DNA from: Sternotherus odoratus
Lineage: Eukaryota > Chordata > Testudines > Kinosternidae
Assembly (NCBI GenBank): GCA_032164245.1
Contig: JAVMKO010000006.1
Span: forward strand, 8,385,001 to 8,449,000
Reading direction: 5' to 3'
Length of the DNA stretch: 64,000 bases
Shown here: positions 36,501 to 48,500 of the stretch, one piece after another
Numbering within the stretch: position 1 is the first letter of the stretch
Layout: each line of letters starts with the position of its first letter
Program-made: the position numbers and the translations under genes
Notes under the pieces: generated by a model
Told to the model about the DNA's origin: nothing
Seen by the model: only the letters and a program-made list of their open reading frames with translations
Database searches by the model: none

Positions 36501-39500
36501 TAAAGTTGTAGAATCCATTTTGTGGTGCTGTTTCCATTGTCCAATCCTGTCTCTTTTGTCATTGAAAAGGCTTTCACACAGGAAATAGAGGCTCTGAAAG
36601 AAGAAATAGGAAATTCCCAGCTTGAGATGGAAAAACAGGTAAAATTCCTTAGAGCTGGAAGTATGAGGCAGCCTTGCAGTGGATGCTTTGCTTACTAGCG
36701 TATCTGTTCTAGTACTTCAGCTGTTTTACTGTGGCCTGACACTGGATGAGGCCTGGTTTTGTAGGGTGAGGTTTGTTACAGGCAAGGCCCTTCATTTCTG
36801 GTTATTGGGTTTAACATTTCCTGGGAATTTTGGGGTTTGTTACAAAAATTTAAAACAAGTGTGAAAATCTGTGCAAAACAGTTTTCTAGGTAAATGTATG
36901 GGTTAATATTGGAGGACAGGAAAAAACTCCAATGAACAGAGAAAAGCAAGAGTACCCCACTCCAACAGGAGAGATGGTGGCCCAGGTTACCAAGCCGCCA
37001 TCTCTCCTGCCGAAAGGGGCCCAGAAGACATTGGGGTGGAGAGGGTGCCATCTACCCACTCTGCCTCCTTTTACCTTTTCTGCTTCCGGGCCCGCTCTGG
37101 AAGGAGAGACGGTGGATCAGTTACCCGAGCTGCCCAGGTTACCAAGCTGCCATGTCTCCTTCTGGAGTGGGGAAACGGGTCTCTGGGGTTCCCCTTGCAT
37201 CCACCCAGGTTACCCAAGCTGACCCCTTTCCTTCCAGAGCAGGGAGTCAAGTCTAGGGAGTTCTGGCACTTGATTTAGGATTTGAGTACTGATTTACATG
37301 CGTGCATATGTGTATATATATTCCACAGCCTTACTTTAGCAGACAGTCTCGAGTTAACACTTAGACTAGCTTATTTTTAACATAAACGCGTCTACCTAAT
37401 GTAGTGCATTGGATTTTCTTAACATAATCAGTCTCTTCATATCCCTCAGCCGTCCAAAATTCAGATGAAAATCAGTAAAAAAAAAATAGCTTTTTGTATA
37501 ACCTGGGAATTGTTTTGGTAAAAATCTCGACAAATCAAAATGAAGGCCTTGGTTATAGGGTACAAAACTCTAAAGCTACAGTCTAACAGACGTCTTCCTC
37601 AGCGACCCCATAACAGATACTCCGAGTCCTGTGCTTGCTAGTGAGAGACATGGCGAGAAAGCTCTGTGCAGTTAGTTCCAGCAGTGAGGAGAACCCTGGC
37701 ACCCTCTAGTACCTCCAGTGTTCTGTTCCCTTTGACTACAAACAATGAAGGAGTTTCCTCTTTCTGTCCTGCATCAGCTGCTCTACCAGCTCAAAGCTAC
37801 TGGGTCAAAATGGTTCTTGCCCAGAGTTCCCTCCTATCCATCCCCTCTAAAGCCAGAGGGTCCGTGCGCTCGGCGCTTCTGTTCTCCAGATAAACGTCTC
37901 TGCCATTCTCTTCCCTTAGCCAGTAGGTTGAAAACAAGTCTTTGCAGAGAGAGTTTTCACTCCATCTACAAGGAGCAAAGAGGTAAAAAAATGTCAGATG
38001 TCCTAGTTTATCTAGTGTCCCAAACAATGGGACTACTGTCCCTTTTTAGGATACCGTACAGGCTGTCAGGAAGTTGCTGTCAGAAAGTTACCTGATATTT
38101 TGCCTATACTTTATTTTTCTTGATTTCACCCTGCTGTTTCTAGTTATACCTCGATGCACTACACTTACTTTTCTCTCTCGTCCGTGCTCATCCCCTGCAA
38201 ATATTTAAAGCAGTGGTCCTCAAAAGTTTGTATTGGTGACCACTTTCACACAGCAAGATTCTGAGTGCAGCCCTCTTACAAATTAAAAACAGATATTTTT
38301 AAAACCATATATTGATAAATGCACATTGGAAAACATAATCTCAACTATACATATACAATTATGGGGTCTAAATTAGCTGTTACCACTCAAGAAAGAGATG
38401 TTGGAGTCGCTGTGGATAGTTCTCTGAAAACAATCACTTAATGTGCAGTGGCAGTCAAAAAAGCAAACAGAATTCTGGGACTAATTAATTAAAGGATAGA
38501 AAATAGGATAGAAAATATCATGTTGCCTCTATATAAATCCATGATATGCCCACATCTTGAATACTGTGGTTGCCCCATCTCAAAAAAGATGTATAGAAAT
38601 TGGAGAAGGTTCAGAAGAGGGCAACAAAAATGATTAGGGGTATGGAACGGCTTCTGTATGAGGCGAGGTTAATAAGACTGGCACTTTTCAGCTTGGAAAA
38701 GAGATGGCTGGGGGCGATACGATTGAGCTCTATAAAATTGACAGGTGTAGTGAAAGTAGATAAGGAAGTGTTGTTTGCTACTTCTCATAACACAAGAACT
38801 AGGGGCCACTAAATGAAATTAATAGGCAGGAGGTTTAAAACAAATAAAAGAAAGCATTTCTTCACACAATCCACAGACAACCTGGGGAACTCCTTGCCAG
38901 AGGATGTTGTGAAGGCCAAGACCATAACAGGGTTCAAAAAAGAGCTAGATTAATTCATGGAGGATAGATCCATCAATGGCTGTTAGCCAGGGTGGGCAGG
39001 AATGGTATCCCTAGCCTCTGTTTGCCAGAAGTTGGGAATGAGTGACAGGGAATGGATTGCTTGATGATTACCTGTTCTGTTCGTTCCCTCTGGAGCACCT
39101 GGCACTGGCCACTTTTGGAAGACCAGATACTGGGCTAGATTGACCCTTGGTCTGATCCAGTAGGGCCATCCTTATGTTATTTTTAAAGTTTCATTTTTAA
39201 ATGCTGAAGGCAAAGCAGGGATTGGTGGTGGAGGCTAACCGCTCACGACCCCCACATAATAACCTTAAGGGTCACGACCCCATTTGAGAACCCCTGATTT
39301 AGAGGGTGTTTTGTCAAAGTTGTCTATCATTTTTCTGTCTAATCTTTTCTCCTTAAGCAATCCCTCCTGGTCTTGATGATTGCTCTGCTTTTTCCCCTTA
39401 CTTCTCGGGTAGCGTGCCCAGAATTGAACACAGTGTGCAACTGCAGTCTCATGAGCGCCATATAGGACACCCCCTCTTTGAAGTGCTGCTCCGGGAGTGA

Positions 39501-42500
39501 GAACTGTGCCAGTGCAGTGCAGTGTGGAGCATTAGCAGTGGAACACTTTTGGCTGGTCTGTCCACACAGGCACCAGAATGACTGAGGACCCAGCACTGTC
39601 TGGCTCTGATGCATCGTTTATTCTACACAATAACTAGTTCCCCTGTAAACGGGTTGACATGGCTGCGGGTATGGGCATGAGGTGTGTTTATAGTGGAACA
39701 TACATTACTTTGCATGATGCATTTCTCTGCTGTAGACGAGGCCTTGGAAATAATTCTGGTTCTAACGCAGCACTAGAGCAGGGTACTGCCTACGGGAGTG
39801 GATGAGCTTTAAGCTATTGTGGTTCCTACCAGGTCTCTTGCTAGGGGTATGGACGGTAGACTGGCAGTTTGCTGTTTGATATAGAATGCAAACGAAAAGA
39901 TTCCAGGTGAACTTTGTGTCTCCCTTTCATCTACCCACAAAAATTAAATACTCTTTGCCATCCACCTTTAAAGGGGCGCTGGCAGTCTGGAAATCCTATT
40001 TAAAAATCTTTGTGTTCCGATCTAACTTAATAAAAGAGATCACCTGTTTTGAACTTCATTCAGGGTGGGTAGTGAAACAAAATAGATGGTTTTAGGGTCA
40101 GTTTATACCTCTGGTTGTCGTGCACTGGTCCAGTGCTGGAGTGCTTCTATTTCTGACACTGCAGGGGATGTGCTAAATCATTCTGAAAAGTGTGTAAATG
40201 AGAACATTCAGTTTTGTAAATCTTCCCTACAGACCTGCCTTCTGGGCTTAAACTAGACAGTGCCCCTTTTAACAATCTCTAATGGCCTTGTTTTTCCCAT
40301 TCTTCCTCCCCAAACTAGTTTTAATAGTTGTCTGTTTACGTAGCTGTATATACTGGACTTTGGTGTGGCTAGCCCATTCTTACTGGAGTGATTTAAGTAC
40401 CGAATGTTGTCTTTAGGTATCGATCACTTCACAAGTCAAGGATCTTCAGAACCTGTAAGTACTGTTGCTATAACAGAAGCACCTAATCTGTTCTATGGCA
40501 CCCCTCTTCATTTCCATACTCCAGATGTGTTTTAAGACCCTTTCAACTGCTCTGGTGTCCATTCTGTGTGAAATGAGGGAGTAGTATTCGTAGACAAGCA
40601 TCCTTTTACGAATGCCATTGACCGTAGCTGGGCTGTTTGCTGAGACGCCCCTCTCTCCTGTCAGGTGTTAGTGGGCATAGAGACCCAACTACTTGACAGG
40701 TGCTACATCAGGTCAGAGGTGAGAAATGCTGGCAGGGCAACATGGGATGTTTACACTGATATCCTTTCTGTACTTATGTGGAAAAATACGACTTCAATCT
40801 CCATGACTATCAATTCGGCCCCTTTCATGTAAAGCGGGGAAATATCTTGAGACGAGGGGAAATGTGTATGGAATCCCTGCAATGTGCATCGGTGCAGAAT
40901 TTCAGTCCACTTTGGTTTAATGAGCTGTAGCATTGATCAAGTGCGCCTGTCAAGCTCCCTGCAAAAGCAGAGTGAAATGGAAGTGTTCATACTCCTCTTC
41001 AGCTGGCATAAACTGCAGAGGAGCCTTTGATCACGCAGCCGGCTCTTGTTTGTTACGCACTCGCTACAAAGATACTGATTTGGAAAAAACACCTTAAACA
41101 CTTTTTTTGTGAATGGTACAGGTTGAAGGGGAAGGAAGACCAGATAAAAACTATGGAGGTCTTATTGGAAGAGAAGGAGAAAGATGTGGCTAAGAAAGGA
41201 GAATGGTTGCAGGTAAACTTTTTTTTTAATTGTGCAGCAAAGTGTTTGATGCAATAACTATGAATACAGGATTTACAGACACTTACATCTTTTTCTATCC
41301 AAAGAGTCAACAAGAAACAATTACCCAGTTAACCAGTAAAGTTCAGGAGCTAGAGCACCAGAACTTGGAACAGCTACAGCAGGTATGGATTGCAGAGCAA
41401 AATGGTCTGGCAACGTCTTTGGTTTTTTGTAAGGCATGGGCCATCCCAGTATGCCCCTGCTATGGCATTGTGGGTGCCCCCTGCCTTAACTTCCCCTGAT
41501 AGGGGCAGTAACAGATTCACTTTCAGGGCAAGGAGGAGCCAACGCACATTCACAAAATTTCAGGGCAAGGAGGAGTCAACGCACATTCACAAAATTTATC
41601 CCACTGATGGGTGGAGGTGGTAGAGGCTGGTTCAGTTAGATCTGTGCCAGTTGGCATCAGTTGTTTTTTTTTTTTTTTTGGGGTGGTGGTGTGTTTTTGT
41701 TCTTTGTTTAAAATTTGGTGTTAGGCGGTTTTGGAGCAATATAAATAATTAAACTCAATTGACCTAAAAATCTTTGGTCTTGCCTAGAAAAGTGACACTT
41801 CATTCTCTGTAGTTCCCTTTGTGAGGCGCTTTGCAATCTCCTGATGGAAAGCGCTATATAAGAGTTAGGTGTCATTATTTTAACTGGTGTAAGTGTTCAC
41901 TGTAAACTGAAGGTGTCTACTGTGCTGTCAGTATGGGTCTGAATGTTTCTGTTTGACAGGTATCTGCTGTGTCCCAAGTCCAGGATCTGGAGATCTTGTA
42001 AGTATGCCTAGCAGTTTCTCAAGTGTCCTCTTCTGCGCTTTCTGGTCTCTGCACTGGGATTTACCTTGTATTGAAACGTGTGGGACTTCACTGTGGGAAT
42101 TATGTGCTTTGCTTTAGTGCTGATGGAAGTGGGCCTACACAGAGCAAAAGGAAGTGATCATAGAGGCTTTCATTTCGCTAGAATCTTAACACATGCCTAG
42201 TAGCTCTGATGTGTTCAGCACTCTCGGTATTTTGTTCTCTCTCCACCTACCTTGACATTAAGCACATGTTTGATGAAGTGGCCAGGGTCTATACAGCATC
42301 GAAGGGTACGTCTACACGGTCCGTGGCAGCGAGACTTCAAGTGCAGGTTGACAGACTTGGGCTTGTACTACCATGCTCAAAATAGCTGTGTACACGGCAT
42401 TTTTAAATTGGACCTTGAGTTCTGAAATCCACTTGCTACTATGGGCTGTGTAGAAGTACCCACTTAGGCAGCAAGCAACTAAAGAGCAAGAGATACAGAT

Positions 42501-45500
42501 GGCTAGTTTACCTCCACAAGGCTTCTGAAGCACTCTACCACTTGATTTGGAAAGAACCATTGTTACATTTTCCATTGTCGTTTTGGTTTCATACTAACCC
42601 TTAGTGTGACCGCACTCTCCAACGTGAAAATAGATAATGGATGCATGTATTTGGTGTTCCATAAGAGAGTTGCTTTAAATACTGTTAGATTCCGATAGCT
42701 TAGTGTGCTTCTCAGAGAGACAATTCATAGATTATAAAGCCAAAAGGGACCACTGTGAACATCTAGTCTGCCAACCTGTGATTGACAGGCCCATATTGAC
42801 AGTGATGGAAAATTCACCACAATACTTGGTAATGTCCCACGCCTGTTCAGCCCAATAAAAGCGCGATGGACTCGTCTTCCACAATCTTGAAACACTGTCC
42901 CTGGCCATGTGCCTCAGATGACACTCCTAGACTTTAAGGTCAGAAGGGACCATTATGATCATCTAGTCTGACCTCCTGCAATGTAGGCCACAGAATTTTA
43001 CCCACCCATTCCTGCAGAATACCTCACCTATAGCTGAACTATTGAAGTCCTCAAATCTTGGTTTAAGGACTTCAAAGTACAGAGAATCCTCCAGCAAGTG
43101 ACCCAGGCCCCCTGCTGCAGAGGAAGGCGAAAAACCTCCAGGGCCTCTGCCAATTTGCCCTGGAGGAAAATTCCTTCCCGACCCCAAATATGGCGATCAG
43201 CTGAACCCTGAGCATGTGGGCAAGACTCACCAGCCAGACACCCAGGAAAGAATTCTCTGTAGTATCAAGGGGCTTGTCTTCACTAAAGCCAGGAGGGATC
43301 GATCTTTTGGCGATCGATTTATCGCGTCTCGTCAAGATGCGATAAATCGATCGCCAACGGCGCCCCCATCGACTCCGGAACTCCAGCTCGCCAAAAGGCA
43401 CAAGCTGGAGTCGACGGGGGAGCGCGCCGCCGACCACCGCCACCGTGAGGACGGCAGGTAAGTCAGCTGTAGATACGCCGAATTCAGCTACGTTTTTAAC
43501 GTAGCTGAATTTGTGTATCTACAGCCGATCTGCCCCCCTAGTGAAGACCAGCCCTTAGATCCCATCGCCTCCAACTTTCCATCATAAACCACCAGGCCCC
43601 TCTATTACCATAGTCAAAGATCAATTGCCAAAATTATGTTTTCCCATCACACCATCTCCTCCATAAACTTATCAAGCTTCATCTTTTGCCCCCACTGCTT
43701 CCCTTGGAAGGCTGTTCCAGAATTTCACTCCTTTAATGGTTACAAATCTTTGTCTAATTTTGAGTCTAAACTTCCTGTTGACCAGTTTATATCCATTTGT
43801 TCTTGTTGCCACATTAGTACTGAACTTAAATAATTCTTCCTCCTCCCTGGTATTTATCCCTCTGATATATTTGTAGAGAGTAATCATATCTTCCCTTAGC
43901 CTTCTTTTGGATAGCTACTCTAGCTACTTCCAGGTCAAACCTGGGGTTCCAGGTTGAAATCACAGAAGCCAGGTTTAATTCTTCTAGGGAGCTAGCTGGA
44001 GGGGGATTTGTAACTTTACCCCTTTTTCTGCTTTGAATGTTGCGTAGGTTGATGGTGACTAAATGAATTTACTGTTCAGTGACGTCTGAAATGACTCAGT
44101 AGCTTCAGGCCAGTTCTTAGTGGGCAAGTATCGGCAGTATCCTCGATTTTTTGGCTTTCTTGGCACAGAAGTCATAGATGGCTTGTATGTGGAGACTACT
44201 TCATACTGGGGTGCTCCCTGCCGATTGACCTTGCTTGGCAGCTTCTGATGTCGTGTATATGCTGTAAATGCACAGGCTTAATTTCTTGAGTGTTGTGAGC
44301 CAGTCCCCTCTACAGCATCAAACGTCTCTTACCCAGAGTGATGTTTCCTTTTTAATCAAAGCACTTTTTGATTTCCTGAATGAACGTCACAGATTGAAAG
44401 GGAAGGAGGAACAGGCGAAGAAGCTGGAGGCTGAGTTAGAAGAAAGGGGGAATGAAATTACAACCAAAGGAAAACAGTTACAGGTGAGATGGTAATGGGG
44501 AGCTAGTGTCCTACGTGGCAAACAGGAGTTTATGGGTACGTGGATAATGTCACAGCCTCTCTTTTTTATTTATACAGGAGGCACAAAAAGAAAACGAGTC
44601 TTTTAAAGTGCAAATCCAAGAATTGGAGCAAGAGAACTGTAAGCAGGTATGGCGCCCACTTTGATAACTGACATTGATGGGCTCATTGCTGAGAAAATTC
44701 ACAGCAGACTCATCCTCGTTCTTTATTAGCGGCACCAATCCTGGAACAATTTAAAGACACGTTAGGGGAACTTATAACTGACTGTTTTCCAGTTGCTGGA
44801 TATCGGGCCCCTTCTGTCCTAGAATCACAGAATCTTAGAGTTGGAGGGGACCTCAGGAGATCATCTAGTTCAACCCCCTGCTCAAAGCAGGACCAATTCC
44901 TATTTTTTCCTCCATATCCCTAAATGGATCCCTCAAGGATTGAACTCACAACCCTGGGTTTAGCAGGCCAGTGCTCAAACCACTGAGCTATCCCTACTCT
45001 GCTCCTTATTTCATGGGTCTCCATCCATGCTTCGGTCTTGATTACCCCGCCACAGTGCTCCCCTGCTCTGCATTCCTTACCCTTCAGACCACGTGTCGCA
45101 GTCTGGCCAAAAAAGACTGGATAGGAGGCTGCTAATGTTGCTGCTTGATCTGGCAGGGAGTGCCGGTGAGCAAAGCAAGGCACTGCCTAAACAGCACTCC
45201 CAGCTACCCTGAGTTTCTTTTAATGCATTTCTGATCCGTTTGTAGACGTCTCTGGCTGTCCGAAGCGACGAGCTCCTGCAAGTGTAAGTATTGCTGGTCA
45301 TTGTTTTTGAATACGTGCGACTTCCATTATTTCACTGAAAACTCGTACCTAATACAAACCGAATGGGGTTCAAAAGCATCAGGCATGCGAGTGAGAAATG
45401 ACCATAAGTTGGGCGTTGGGTAAATTGGAGCGTCACAGAGGTAACTCTGAATCGCAATCGCTAGCTTCTGCAAACAGGAATCTCTCGTATTCGATGTTGG

Positions 45501-48500
45501 GGGCACAGTGGAAGCAAGTCGTTTCTTAGTGTTTAAATTGAAATACGCTCAAGGTTAATGGGCTAGCCTTGCCAGTCTGGTGGCTAGATGAAAATTCATT
45601 TAAGGTTCCAAGCAAAGTGATTTTTTTGATGTCTGCTTCCCAGTCAATTCTTTTGCATGTCTTGAAACTGCCTGGATGGCCTAAATATCTTGAGGAAAAG
45701 CTCAGGAATGACAAGCTAGAAGTGGAGCATGCCGAAAGAACTGTGTAAAAGGTTATGCAGTGCTTGCTTACAGTGTGTATAGTAGTCTCTTGCTCTCATT
45801 CTCAAGCATTAAAATGCGCCACATTTTTTTTCCTCTGCCTGGTTTACAATCACTTAAATACTGCTGACTACCTCCCGCTGGGTTAGGGACCCAGCAGAGA
45901 GCTTGCAATCTGAAATAGGATGTAAAATGTTTGTTTCGGGAGAGAGAGCTTGCAATCTGAAATAGGATGTAAAATGTTTGTTTCGGGAGGGGAGGAAGCA
46001 GATAACTAAGAGTGAGCTGTTGAAAGGCTTTCTGGAAGAAATGGCTTTTGAGGAGTGATTTGAAGAAAGCAGTCTGGCAGGCAGTGGGAGAGGTGTGCTG
46101 ACCCAAAGAGAGGAGCAGTCTGATTTAGGGCTGTAGTGGGGTGGAGAAGGGGAGAAACTAAAATGAGCAGTAAGGCAGAAGCATTGGGAGTAAGAGGAGG
46201 AGTAAGAACAAAGCTGTAACGGCACAATTATGCAAGACCTTTCAGATGAGGACTAGGTGTTTGAAATTGCATTCTTGTTCAATGAGTAGTGCATGATCGT
46301 GACTCTGCAGGATGGGTGGAACTCTCCAAAATTGCCCTGTTTTGCATGCAGACTACATTAATCTGCCTTCGCTCCAAGCAAAGTGGGAGAAGGGGAAAAT
46401 CTCAATAGTTCATTCTCAGTGTCTTGCATGTGAAGTTTTGTGACTGTCTGTTCTGCTCATTCAGTATTGCAGGGAAAGACACCGAAATCACCGGTCTCCG
46501 GAATGAGCTGGGCACCCTGAAAAATGCTGTTGAGCAACAGAGGAAAAAGAACAATGTAAGTAAATTGTTCAAAAACTCAAGGGGTATTTCTGTGCGCGCA
46601 GAACTAGACAGTGCCCCAAATTCTGCTGCCATGAAAACAACCCCTATTCAATAGCCCTGTGCCAGGTTGTGTGCTCACTTTGTTTATCTCTTGGGAATAG
46701 CTACCCTAAGAATCCCCTAAGTTTGCCAGACACTTGAGTTTTGCTGTTAAATCTTTGTGCATTCTCTTAACCACTGGGGAAGGTGAAATTGCTGGAGACG
46801 AGAGCTAATGGCATTCTTATAAACTTAAATTCAACATGGTTAACTCTTCTTTCAAACTTAGACTCTCACCTGGGAAAAAAGACTTGGCGTTATCTGATTT
46901 GTGTGGTGGACAGCACAGAAAAATAATATCTTCGTGACCCAAATCTGGCTTCCCCCACTTCTAAACATGTCTAATCCCAGTTCTTACAGTGAAAGGTGAA
47001 GGGCAGCAAGTGTTCTTTCTACTGCAGTTCTGGCCGTGCGCCACAGCCGATGGGTGAAACAAAGTGATGCTTGCGCTCATCTCTTCTCACGCATTAACTT
47101 ACTGCATTGCTTCCACAACATGCATGATCTGTTCTGGGCTGGAGAACAGGAGTCTGGTGCCCATGGATGCTATGGGTGTCTTAATAGGAGAAAATGAATA
47201 TATGAACCTTGACACATCTAACCAATCAAACCTATTTATAAAACAAAACAGCGGGTAAGAAACTCTAATGCATGTGAGTCAAGAAAATTCTGGCTGCCTG
47301 GTGTAAAGGGGACACCTTTAATACAAGAAAATGCTAAGAAGAGAATTTGCTAGCTTGTCTGTGGTGAGCAACAGCATCGTTTCAAAGCAAAACCGGAAAT
47401 GAACATGTGTTCTCAAAGAGTAGTCAGCATGGGAAAGTAAATTTGAGCCAATCGCTTGTCTTCCTGGCTCATATTCTGTGGAATGCCAGGTGTATGTGGC
47501 CCCTTCACTGCACATGCAACTCCAGTTAAGGCTAAGGGGAGACCACGCCTTTAGGTTCACTCCACTTCACAATTTAGCTGGGCCGTGCTTGCTCTTCTGT
47601 AACCACTACGTTGCTGTTGGGCTATTCAGGCAACAGACGTGGTGATGCAGAAATGGTTGAATGTATGTTTGGATTTCAAGCTTTTTGTTTAGTAACTAAC
47701 AATGCAGCGGTCTAATCAGTAGTTTGCCCAAGGACTTACTGTTCGTTTTGAAGGCTGGAAAAGGCAAGTGCCCAGTTACCAGCCGTCTTTCTAACCAAGC
47801 CAGCAACCCTTTCCAGATAATGGAGGTGCAATATTTTATCTTCAGATCGAGTTAACGAATTACCTCAAATGCCAAACGGTGAAATATGATCTATCGTGTG
47901 GAGAGCATGTCTGACGACCTTGCCAAGAAAGAAGTAGGAGCACAGCAAACTAGTGTGTCACTCACGGGCAGATTGGGAATGTGCTCCTCACTCTGGCAAA
48001 ACTCCCAAATTAAAAGGGATCGGTTAGAAATGAAACTGGGGTCACTTTAATCCCCTAGAGTGAGGATGAGTTATGTAATAATGCAAATCAAGGCCCTGAT
48101 CCCATGCTTGGGTGCAGGGATCCTATTGCAGGATTGGGACTTAAACATATACACATCTGTGTGCATTTAGAGTCATTCTAGATTATGCAACTCTACATGC
48201 CTAAACTCTGTTTTTTAATCTGTGGTTTGGTGTCTGTGTTCCTCACTTCTGAGTACTTTCCTCTTTCTTCTCACAAGTGCAGTCAAAGTGCAGGGTTGTT
48301 AGCCCGGTAATAATAGGCTTGTAGTACAATAACAACTGGGGAACTTCTGACTGCATGGGTGGGTGTATGTGTGGGAAACTGGCATTTTTCTTTCTTCATT
48401 CAATCTCTTAAACATCACACTTGTTTTTGCTAGTGTACGTCATCTTATTCAGCAAAATCATCTTGCAGTAACCAGCATTTAAATGCAAATTGCGGAGTGT

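Noticed and set aside
44925..44995. tRNA gene on the minus strand
   Set aside because: The A and B boxes are present, but they form the head of a Cry-type SINE followed by a CR1-like tail. The cloverleaf is degenerate.
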